A DNA stretch of 64,000 nt, taken from assembly GCF_030936135.1 (NCBI RefSeq), contig NC_082637.1:13405001-13469000 (forward strand), in the 5' to 3' direction. The stretch's first letter is position 1; each line of letters starts with the position of its first letter. The DNA comes from Gavia stellata. Taxonomy: Eukaryota; Chordata; Aves; Gaviiformes; Gaviidae. Under the pieces are notes generated by a model that made no database searches, was not told where the DNA came from, and was given only the letters and a program-made list of their open reading frames with translations. Position numbers and translations under genes: made by a program. This document shows, one piece after another, positions 1-11,900 of the stretch.

Positions 1-290
1 AGTAAGTGAACCTACCTATTGCCTTAGACTGTTCGTGGCAGATAAAAATCTTGACTGAAGTCTGTCAAACAGCAACTGGTGAATATTTTTTTGTTTCTGC
101 TGTGTGCCACCCTCAATACGACTGATTATATTCTTGGTTTGTGAAAAACAAAGGATATTAGGATCACTTAGGTTTTTTTTAAACAGTCTTACCTGCCAAG
201 ATAAGGCCGTAAAAGAAACCTGTAGTGACATACCAAAACTGTACCTTTCAGGTTAGCCACCTGAGTGAGGCAGCTGATCCAACCTATGCT
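1..290. other. Left flank, no gene recognised
   Basis: AT-rich non-coding sequence before the first CR1 element. A 71-residue open frame on the minus strand has no recognisable similarity and no splice-linked partner that I can see. By established synteny SLC45A2 would be expected further left, but no SLC45A2 exon is visible here. Confidence 0.5.
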
Positions 291-1262
291 GAATCATAGA
301 CTCATAGAATGGTTTGGGTTGGAAGGGACCTTCAAAGATCATCTAGTCCAATCCCCCTGCAATAAGCAGGGACACCTTCAACTAGATCAGGTTGCTCAGA
401 GCCCCATCCAACCTGACCTGGAATGTTTCCAGGGATGGGGCAGCTACCTCCTCTCTGGGCAACCTGTTCCATCCAGTGTTTCACCACCCCCATTGTAAAA
501 AATGTATTCTGTATATCTAGTCTGAATCCACCCTCTTTTAGCTTCAAACCATTACCCCTTGTCCTATCAGTACAGGCCCTGCTAAGAAGTCTGTCCCCAT
601 CTTTCTTGCAAGCCCCCTTGAAGTACTGAAAGGCTGCAATAATGTCTCCCCAGAGCCTTCTCTTCTCCAGGCTGAACAGCCCCAACTCTCAGCCTGTCCT
701 CAGAGGAGAGGTGCTCCAGCCCTCTGATCATTTTTGTGGCCCTCCTCTGGACCCGCTCCAACAGGTCCATGTCTCTCCTGTGCTGAGGACTCCAGAGCTG
801 GATGCAGTACTCCAGGTGGGGTCTCACCAGAGCGGAGTAGAGGGGCAGAATCACCTCCCTCGACCTGCTGGCCACCCTTCTTTTGATGCAGTCAGGATAT
901 GGTTGGGTTTCTGGGCTGCGAGCGCACATTGCCAGCTCATGTCCACCTTTTCATCTACCAGTACCCCCCAGTGCTTCTCAGCAGGGCTGCTCCCATTCCC
1001 TTCATCCCCCAGCCTGTCTCGATACCGGGGGGGTTGCCCTGACCCAGGTGCAGGACCTTGGACTTGGCCCTGTTGAACCTCATGAGGTTCACATGGACCC
1101 ACTTACTGAGTTTGTCCAGGTCCCTCTGGATGGCATCCCATCCCTCAGGTGAGTCAGCTGCACCCCTCAGCTTGGTGTCATCTGCAAACTTGCTGAGGGA
1201 GAGCTCAATACCACTGTCTGTCATTGATGAAGTGATGGTGCACAGTACTGATCCCCATACAC
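291..1262 (-). mobile_element. CR1 LINE, 5'-truncated (3' part of reverse transcriptase ORF and 3' end)
   Basis: On the plus strand the element starts with the typical CR1 terminus (CATAGAATGGTTTGGGTTGG near 306), so the LINE runs on the minus strand with its 3' end at about 291. Minus-strand frames give the CR1 reverse transcriptase C-terminal half. FADDTKL, the variant YADD active-site motif, lies around 1160-1180. It is followed by a [13 protein letters not shown]-like stretch, LVRPHLEYC around 800, [14 protein letters not shown] around 720, and RACTDRTRGNG near 570. The frame is split among several reading frames, so it is dead. The 5' end is lost near 1262, which is normal for target-primed retrotransposition. 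Open frames listed here on either strand are fragments or shadows of this element, not host genes. Confidence 0.93.
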
Positions 1263-2584
1263 ACCCCTGACGTTAACCCCAGAAGTTAACATGAGTTTTT
1301 AGATTTACTTTAGTGATTTTGGAGTCAAAACTTAGGTGCCCTGGAGATTACATTTGACAAGGTTTTTTGTTCTCCAACATGACCAGACGCATCTGGGACT
1401 AAGCAAATTGTCAAATCTTACTGTAAAGGTGTATAATAGTCAGTAATTTACATTAGAGTGATTATCAGCAGGAAACTTAAGACACTTTTCCTGATTGTTT
1501 ATCTAATTTGTCAGGACCTACTACACAATTCTTGCTTCCAGGCAGGTGTTTATGGAGTAGAATGTAAACGGGTTTTTTTAGAGTAATAATGCTGATATTT
1601 TGGCATGACACATGTAAAATGAGCTAAAATATATCTCAGCTTTGGAAGTCTTTGTAAGCAACAAACTAATCTTCAGCAAGGTAAACACTCTGACAAAATT
1701 GTCAAAAAAAACCCAACCCCTCATATCAAAATTCCTGACATGTCAGACTAAAGAGAACTGTATTAAGGCCATATAACTATTATTTTTTAAAAGCATAATT
1801 TTTTTTTGCCTTGAAGGAGACTGTTTCAAATGATGGTTTAATTTTGAAGGAAATTAAAACCACCATGGAATAACCATGGTTTAAAACCTGTGCAGCTGCC
1901 TACCATTTTTCCACAAAGAGAGGAAAGGATTAATACTTGGAAGCTATTTTAAAATAACAAATTCTGTTCTGAAGTGATTTTCTAGGCAAACTGAAATTCC
2001 AAATGTAATATAATCAGGAGACTGCAGCAGGAAAATGTAGTCAGGCTATTAAAGAGAATTACTTTATGATAGTAATTCTACAGTGGCACATAAGAAAATA
2101 GTATTATTTCGATCATTGTTTTGACAAAAGGCAAATGAATTAATACGACAGAGAAAAAAATCCCTTCTAATCTATAAGTAAACCACACAAATCATTTGTT
2201 CAGGAAGAATATAACTATATTTTAAGAGAAGTATTTTCTTCATGTTGTTGCAACATACATTACAAAGCAACGGTGTAACTAAGAATTAAAAGAAACAAAC
2301 ATTTCACAGGATATGGTATTTAAAGAAACATTTTGAGGACTTACAGCTGCTTACTAAGCAAACTGTGTACATCTTCAGAACACAATTTGGTATCATTCTA
2401 GACTGCAGATCATCCAGGTACACAAGTACATAACTCCCACTGTCTTCAATTAAATTTACAACTTCAATAATTTAAAAAGTTATTTAAAAGCTATATAATG
2501 CAAATATTTTTGCCGTAATTAAATTTTAATGCATAAAAATATATTGTATCAACCTGAAGTTTGTCTGATCTGCATATTTAGAGA
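1263..2584. other. AMACR 3' UTR and downstream flank
   Basis: AT-rich sequence just downstream (minus-strand sense) of the AMACR stop codon. No canonical AATAAA is visible on the minus strand. An ATTAAA variant lies at 2525-2530, only about 55 bp after the stop, and another at about 1837-1842, so the polyadenylation site is undecided. No coding similarity was seen. Confidence 0.45.
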
Positions 2585-2994
2585 TTATAAATTAGCTTTT
2601 TGTTTACTGAATTCTATTACTTCATCAGAGTAAAGTTTAGTAATCTCTTGCTTAGTAAATCCATATTCTAGCAGTATCTCTTCTGTGTGTTCTCCTATAA
2701 AAGGATCTCTTTTAAACGATGGAACAGCAGGGGTCCTTGATAGAAGAGGAGCAGGTCTAGGACTTATCTCTTCCTGATCATTTTTGATAAAAGAACTTCT
2801 TTGTTTGTTATGCTGGTGTGAAGCAACATCATCAAAGGATAAAACAGGGGTCACACAGGCATCAGTACCATCAAATATGCTGCACCATTCAGCTTGTGTC
2901 TTCTGTGCAAATATGGATGCAAATTTTTTCTTCATTTCGGGCCAGTCAGAGAAACTCAACTGACTGGGGAGTTTATCTGAATCTAGCCCAAGAC
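2585..2994 (-). CDS. AMACR: AMACR exon 5 (residues 248-383 and stop)
   Basis: The acceptor is CTCCTTTCAG|GTCTTGG. The 410 nt of coding sequence end at TAA (2587-2585). It encodes [15 protein letters not shown], the domain around [27 protein letters not shown], a proline-rich [15 protein letters not shown] linker and the C-terminal helix ending in KANL. Confidence 0.96.
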
Positions 2995-5900
2995 CTGAAA
3001 GGAGAAAAGCAAAGTTTAAATAAGCTATACTACAGTTAAAGTGCTGTCCACAACTAAGTATGTTCCTCAAGAAGCTAATGTTTTGCAGGCAGTCCAACAC
3101 AGCAGAGCATACTAACTAAAAGTCACTTCAAACTTTATTAGGCTATCTATGATTGATGGGGAGGGAGCAGAAGAATAAAATATTCTATTACTTGCAATTA
3201 GACTAAACTGCATCAGCTACAGCCTTTTAACCAAGTACTTATAAGAAATACTCATTTGTATAAACACTTCCTAAGAGCAGCAGCTCCCTAGAGATAACAT
3301 TTTGTCCTCAGAACATTTTCTATTATAGGTACTGTATTCGCTACCTGGCAGTAGCAACACAAAAATCTGCTGAATGGGTCTTGGACTACAGCAATATACT
3401 TATCTCACAGAAGACAGTACATCTGCCAGAGCTGGGCTTCCAGCAGGCTACAGTGTGTCCAACACAATCAAGTTATTTTTATGCCAGAGATGAGAAGAAG
3501 ATGGTGTGCATGGAGATACCCAGGCTCAATGTGCATGAGGAAGCTCAGCTGCAGATGCCTGCAGGCTAACTGACCTGCTTCTCGACTCCCTCGGTCCAAA
3601 TGGACTCCAGTAGTGTTTGCTGCTCTCCCCCCTCCAGCACACTTCCCAAGCTCCAACTCTCCACTGCTGCTCTTTTGGAAAAGTGAAACCCATAGCCCTT
3701 ACACTCACTAACTGTGTAAGAACTCTGCTTCCCAGAAGATCAGTTGCATGGACCACCTAGGTATGCAATACACACATCCTTTCTGAGACAAAAGAGCAGA
3801 AGATGGACACACAGGCTATGTACTGAAAATTTCCTGAAGTAGGGAAGTCCTGGGTCCTTCCCTTAACTAAGCACCACCTTTCCTCTCATTGGGGAGTTTA
3901 CATATCTCCTGTGCAGCCAGTTTCCCATCTGTTTTTGTTCTCATGGATCCTGCTCTCTGCACTCCCTACCCTTCCATTCTCCTACTTCAAGGAGATCCAA
4001 GAATTGTTATCACTTCTTGTAGGGTTTATCTCAAAAAGGAGGTAAGAAACAAGAAAGAGAAAAGGCAATTAAACCACACTTTCAAAATGGAGATAGTACA
4101 ATCAGAGGTACAAACAGTATACTGATATCAAATAGAAATCAGAAGCAGTATATTGAAGGTATATTGAAGGCTGCCCAAACAGTCACATCTTGAAAATCCG
4201 GAGCATGAACATAGCAGGAAAAACTCAGAAAAAGCAGGGATAAGAAAGAAGTTAATCTGAGAAATTAGAAAGGCTAGAGAACAACTATCACCATAATGCT
4301 TCACAAACAACAAAAAAAGGGAGCTGCTCAGAAAACAACAGCTCTGTATAAAAGGCAGAGAAAATGTGGAGTTCTGCAAACATTTAATTTTGAGCATTCT
4401 TTCTTATATCTTTGGATATCTGGTATCAGACTGATGATTTGACTTGCAACGGTTAACAGGCTTGTCTACTAAATGTCTGTTTGCAGGCAGAATTTACACA
4501 GAACTCCTCTGATCTTTAGCTGTAGATAGGCAGAAAAAGCTTTCTGTGCCTTCTATTTCTACAGCTTCCTTATCACTGAGAGGGGTGGACATAGAGCTAC
4601 TGAAACATACAGGGGAGAAGAAAGGAAGATAACGTCCATTCTTCTGCCCTTTAAGTTCCTTCTTTCTGCTCATAATCTCTACTACATGCACTTCTTGGGG
4701 TTCATAGCCTCCCCCAAGTTATCATAATATTTAAGAATGTCACTGTTGATCACAAGATTCTTAAATAGTAGCTTTGAAAATGAATAAATCTTTTGAAATC
4801 TTAATTTGGTACCACAAAGGAAAACACAGAGAAACTGCCAATCTTCAGACTCAGAAATACAGCCTTGCAGTTGTTCATGTTTAGAAGAAAATCCACACAG
4901 TCAAAGACAGAATAAGCATTTTCACATCTTATTAGAGATTCCTATGGGTATCAGGATAAGTATTACTACAAGGTAAACATCAGTCCTTAGTGAGTTACCA
5001 AGTCATGTGCACATTAAATCACTAAACTTACAATCTAGTCTTCATAACCATTCATATAATCCTAAAAAAGATCAGCTGAAGATTACTTATACTGGTTGAG
5101 CATCCATAATTAAATAGAAGCTAAGAATGCTTTCAAAATTAATTTGATTATTAATCTTCTAGATGTTCTAGATGAACAGTGCTATACAGTTTACTTAAGA
5201 ACTAGGAGGTGAGGCAAATTTACCTTCCACAGTAAGTAAAGCAAAGTAACAATACACTGAGAGTCTGTTTCAATACATGAAATCTTGTCAATTGGAAACA
5301 TTGTTTCATAAGTATTTATTTGCTTATTAATTATGGTTTTGGTTCTAGTAGCCAGTCCAACATGAACAGAGCTCTACCATTATCCCATTACACAATTATA
5401 TTGGAAGATCATACCAGATGGAAAGTTGGCTGAACCTAACTGTACATGGTCTAGCAAAATAGAACAATATGCAGAACCTGGAATTTAGTATTACATGCTC
5501 ATTTTCCGTTGACCACTGAAGACTTCAACTTTAAATAGCATGAACTGACAGCAGTTACGCACTACAGCTTCTCATTTTCCAGCCTGTACTAACCATTTGT
5601 GGTGCAGACGAACACCATCACAGCAGGAGCGACTGAGTCAACAAGGAAACAATTACACAGCACAGAATTGTTTGGGATACCACAGGATGACAGATTTCAC
5701 CCAACATAATCAAAAGCAAAGTATCTTTTACACAGAGTATCTGGTAAAGCAATCACAACTTGTTTCCAAGTTTTTTTGTTCAAAATTTCATCTAGGGATT
5801 TTTGTTTAGAAAAGCCCAGTAACCTACCCCAGTAGAGCTTTAAAACAATGATTTTTGAAAAATGAAAACTTAAGTCTCCTTATAATGGTATAGCTTGAAG

Positions 5901-8900
5901 TGTCCTTTAAATGCTATAGCTTTATTGACGTATATTGGCATGTCATTTATTAATGCAACAAATTGAAATCTCTATTTCTACAGAACTTGAGACAAACTGT
6001 AGTAAAATTAGGCACCTATTTCAAGGGAGTGAAAACAGTAAAATTCATTAGATAAATCAGCGAAGTTGCTTTGGTGTGTTGTAAATAAACCGTTTCTTAT
6101 AGCATTTCAGCCATTCTATTTTAAAAGACTATTTAGGATCCCAAGCAGAGCTTTGTCCAGGATTTTCTTGTTTCAACTTGCTGATTTTCTTTTCAAAATT
6201 GTATGTTCATAGCACAGTAATTTTGAAATTATGTTGCCACAACATGACTGAATAGAACTATCTAGTATGGGAATCCTTCATTTTGGCCCAAACTACAGCC
6301 ATAAGTTGTATGCCATTGCTCTCTCTCTAAATATAATTCATTCTTACTCTGAGAGGGAATAGAACTTTAGAATATTCCAAGATAGTAGTGAATTTTCATT
6401 AAAGTAACCATGTAAAGTTTTTTCTCTACTCAAAGTTTCTGAAACTAAATAATTTTTTAGAAAGTGACAGTTCAGAAAAAGGTTGATCAGGCCCAGAGTA
6501 CTACCAGAGTGTTGCTGCAAATGCATCCATAGCTGTACTCCAAGTTTACATATTTAATTACCACAGTTGCAAATCAAATGTTCTGGTGCAGCAAGAACCT
6601 GGCCCTCTACAGTATTTGTACAATGTTTAAGGCTTATCATGATAAGCAAATTCAAATAAAACATAACATTATGTGTAACTGAGGGTGTCTAAAATGTAGT
6701 GAGGAAACTGTTCGTCCACCTTGCACATCTTAATAACAATGTATTGAATTCAGTACATTAGCAGATTTTTAATACAGTACACAATACTTTACAATCACAA
6801 AATGGAGAGCCCTGTGGAAATCCTTCATAATGATGTAAACTATGTTTTTCAAGTGCTTCCTAATTTTTTTCCTTCTTTTTAAATAGAAGTCACACAATGT
6901 AGGAGTATCGAAGTAGCAGGAAAGGAGTACTATCAAATACATGTTCAGAACTTTAGTTACTGTTAGTGCTTTTCACATCAATGTAAGTTAACACTGAGTT
7001 CACCTTATGTAACCGAGTTTACACTACATAACACAGAATCAAATCTTTACTCTCACCTGATATAAAAAATGTACTGTGTTACGCACGCCACTTGTAGCCT
7101 GGTTAGAGCAATACTAAGCACATACTGCTAAAAAACAAGAGAAACCTGCAGAAGCAATTTACTGGTGTATTTGAATAGATTCTGTCTCATTCTGTCAAAA
7201 CATTGAGACTTAACATTAGTAGCACGTTTCTTACATCAGATTTTTCCTAAGATGCAAAGACATTTTAGCTATTTATTTGCTGACTTTGGTAGTAATCAAA
7301 TTAATATAAGCAAAAGGATTACAGCATGTTTGTTAACAGCAAATAGTCTACAGTGAGCCCAGAATACAACTCCTAATACTACAGCTACTACAGCAATTAT
7401 TTACTGTATCTATTTTATATAGCTTCAGTTTTTCATATAACCTTTTTTTCAAAATTCATAAATTTGTGGTAAGTAGAAATTGAATCTTCCCTGCCAAGCA
7501 CAATCTACAAAGCCAACAATCTTCTCGAACTAAGATGCTGTATTTTCTTAAACTTACTTAGTTTCCCTTGCAGACCCCTTAAGAACTTTCCTTGCCATGT
7601 CATTGGCTGCACTCTGGTCCAGCACTGGGTTCCTAATTCTGGAGGGAAATGCTGAAGTGAACAAAAACCAAAAGGAAATAGTTTCACTTCGGCTAACCAG
7701 AATTCTGTGAGCAGTGACAAATGGTTTAGAAATCATGTTCCTTTCTCAAGTCTGCAATCTTTAAATCTCCAGCTTTTACATCTGCAACACCCATGTCCTT
7801 ATGTTCTCATTATATAGGCGTGGCAAAAGTTATCTACTCTCTGAATATAGACAGAGAGACATAAAGTGGCTTTTGAATGCATTTTATCTGGAACAGCAGC
7901 AAATTGTTCACGGGCAGAACTGACCAGAATTATGGGGAAAAAAGTATGAAATAAAATTATGGGAATTGTAACTGGAACATACCATTTTAAAACTACTTCA
8001 AAGCAGGGAATTAATGCCTGGAACAGACGATGCAGCCTAAGTCAAAGGAAAAGACGATGCAGACTAAGTCAAAGCTCCTTGGATTTGTGAAAGAGCAATA
8101 CAATTCTCACAAGCAGCTTTTTCTTCCCTATAACATTCAAGGGCTTAAATTCTGAACTGAATTTCTGCAATAGATATCCCAGAAAGGAAAAAATCCCTCA
8201 GCCACAAGAAAGATCTGTTGTTCTACTTTAGTACACTATTGCTTCAGAAAGCTTGCAATCATAACTAGTGAAGGGGATAAGTATACGTGCAAATCTGACC
8301 AATTCATAACATGCACCTAAAATACAATGAAGAAAGACCACCTATTTTAAATGCAATATTGTGAAAAAATCTTGAGTTCGGTCTGATACTTTAAACAACA
8401 CACTTTTACAAAATTAACAACGAAAAACTATTGACTGTAAACAAGCAAAGACTGTGATACAATTAAAGGCAAAAAGCAAAATTTCCTTAGAAGACTGAAG
8501 TCTGTATGTTGGATTTTTAAAATATGGCAGAAACAGACAAACACAGGCACAGCTATGATTACAGTTGTCTACTTACAAACAGATGCACCGGTTCTTTCCT
8601 GCTGGAATAACTATTTTTGAAACTTCAGCTGTTAAAATCAAGCCATTTCTATGCATTGTATGCGTAAGAAATAATTCCAAACATGAAAATAAAGTTGTCC
8701 AATGTGGGTGCCCCAATACAGGCAGATGAATTCATAGTTGCTGCTCCAACTTTATGCTCTAAATTTCTGAGAAACAACTAAGAGGAAAACAGATAATTTT
8801 AGCATTTTCCTCAGTAAAGAGTTATTTAGATAAGACAGAGACTGGTCAGTGATGATGTTGTATCGCCTGACCACTAGATTCATCCATCAGAGGCTTCTTT

Positions 8901-11900
8901 CTAGATAAGCTGGCTGGCTGAGAGAGAAAAGCCTGAGTCTTGCCCTGTAGCAATGATCAATACAAGAAGCCTGGAGTGTCCAGCTAAGGTTCACTGAGAA
9001 GAAGAGTGACAAACAAGACCAGACTCCATTACAGAATTTGTTTTCTTTTTGAACAAATATAGAGTCCATCCTACTCCAGTAGCTTAAAAGTAAGTGCTAT
9101 TCAACTTAATCTTTAGAGAATAATAAAATACTGCAGCCATGAATACTGTGGGCCAGTGTTTGATCACTTAAACCAAACACATGGGTATTTGTGTAAGCAG
9201 CTTTATTCTTTTCTTTTTTCCTTTGTATTTAATACAGGCATTCTCCCTGAAGACATGTATTGGAATTCCAAATTCCCTAACTTCCAGAGCAAAGGCTTAC
9301 ATTTTACTTTGATAACATTTTATATTTATTTTTGTTCTCCAATTCAATTTGTTGCAAAAAAAAAATCTCAAGGGATCAGATGAGAATAACATTTCAAAGA
9401 ACTGCAAAGTGTGGAATAACCAACTATACTTTCTTTTTCAGGATTGAGTAGCTTAGAACTGGAGTTCGCAAACAAGTTATTCTCAGGACAATGATGGACA
9501 AAGTACCAGCTTCTTCAGCCAAGAACATGGCTCTTCCAAACTTGATGTCTGATCTGGGGGCAGCACATAATGCTGGACATGCCCCTGAGTCACTCCAGAA
9601 GCCTGCCTTATGCACTTCATGTATCAGCATGTACCAATTTGGATATTCTACACAACTGCATAAGCTACACAGAGAAGCAGCCATTTGCAGCCACAGATGT
9701 GCAAGAACTTTGGGAGCACCACAGGTTGCAAGAGAACAAAGCCAAAGCGTACAGAACAAGATCTCTCTCTGGGATCCTACTCAAAGGCATACCCCACCTT
9801 ACAACCCCATACCTTCGTTTCATCTTACCATGGTCCTGAATTTCAAAAAAAACTCCTGGAATCACAAGCCCTAGCACTGACTACGCTCTTGCTAGCACAA
9901 CGGGGCTGACTGGGGCTCAGCTGGCAGTAACTGCCTGTGAGAGGAATTGTCATGGTTTAACCCCAGCTGGCAACTAAGCACCACACAGCCGCTCCCTCAC
10001 TCCCCATCTCCCCAGTGGGATGTCAGGAGAACTGGAAAGGTAAAAGTGAGAAAAACTCGTGGGTTGAGATAAAAAACGTTTAATAATCACAAACAAATAC
10101 TAATAATGAAAAAAACTGTAAGGAGAAGAGGGAGAAAAAATAACAAAGAAAGAGGAAAATAAAACCCAAGAAAGACAAGTGATGCAAATGAGAACAATTG
10201 CTCACAATCAACTGACCAATGCCCAGACAGTCCCCAAGCACTGGCTCCCTGGCCAACCTCCCCTCCAGTTTTACTGCTAAACATCATGTCATGCGGAATG
10301 GAATATCCCTCTAGTCAGCTGGGGTCAGCTGTCCCAGCTGTGTCCCCTCCCAGCTTCTTGTGCACCTCCAACCTATTCACTGGCGGGGCAGTGTGAGGAG
10401 CAGAAAAGCCCTTGATGCTGTGTAAGCACTGCTTAGCAGCAACTAAAACATCAGTGTGTCATCAACACTATTTTCACCACAAGTCCAAAACATAGCCCCA
10501 TACAAGCTACTGCGAAGAAATTTAACTCTTTCCCAGCCAAAACCAGTACAGGTATCCATGTTACAATTCAAGGATTAATCAGTGGGGAGAGACTGAGCAA
10601 GAACAAGCAACTACTCCACTGCAACCCTCACTCAAAGATTTACCACATGTAAGTCATGCCTGTACAAAAGTGATTCACATAACAATGGGTACACCCACCA
10701 TAGGTCTATCCTTTGTTGGTATTCCTTATACTCATTAAGCAAAACTAAAATCAGATTGAGAACTTTTTATACCCTTCATATACAGAATAATGGAAAGAGA
10801 ATAAATACCAAATTATTTTGTGAATTTTTCATATTTTCATAAATTCTGTATGGAAAGCATAGCAATCTACCAAAGGAGCACAACAGAAGACATTATTTTT
10901 AAATTAAATAACCAGTAAGAAGCTAAAAGCACATCTGATCAAAAGCTTGAAGTACACAAACAGTTCAAAGGTAAAGAAGCACCTGCAAATTTCTGTTTTA
11001 ACTTCACACAATTATTTTGCATGACCCATTCTAATTTCTCAAACAGATAAACCATATTTTATAGTCATATTTAAAAAGTCTTCAGTCAAATATAAAAATT
11101 ATATCCATAGCTGGACCCTAAAAGTACTCTGAAATTGTGTGGTGGAAATTAATTTATAAAGCTGACTTTGCTTCTAGAAAAATTCCGTTCTATGAAGAAA
11201 TACTATGAACTACTTCCAATGAACATTCATTTCTGAAACAATTTTAATAGTTTCTTTTTTTAAAAAAATATAGCACAAATAACTGAAATAGCTTGAAATT
11301 TTATTTGCAATAACAAAGAATTAGGTCTCCTTTTAAAAGCATATTCACAATCCCTTGAAAGAAGTGGTTTCCAGAAATAGTTTAGTGCTCCAGCCACATC
11401 ACAGACTACCATTACCATAATTCCAGAAGAAAACCTGTAACTTAAGTGTAGTTTCTGAGGGTAAGATGAAGAAGGGATGAAAAAGAAAGAAATCAATTGC
11501 TGGAAGAAGAAAGTCAATGAAACTGCTACACTACTACCCAGTTAGTTTCGAGAAGTGTTTTGCTTTAACAAAGAAATCAACATAACCAATGTAATTAATC
11601 AAATTAAGTATCAAATAATTCATTCAATCATGCTTTGGTGATGTGAAAGAACTGCTCCAAGCTACTTACCCTTTATTAACTGCTCATAGAATTGAGGCTC
11701 AATGGCACCAACAGCCATGAATTTTCCATCGGAGGTCTTGTAGGTTTCATAAAAAGGTGCACCGCTATCTAGCAGGTTCTCACCTCGAGGTCTGTTCCAA
11801 AGTCCCAAATTTTGTGATTTCCACAGGAAAGAACTTAGGTATGCTACTCCTTCTACCTTGAAGAATTACAGGAAAAAGTAACAGCTTCAGTAAATTAGTT

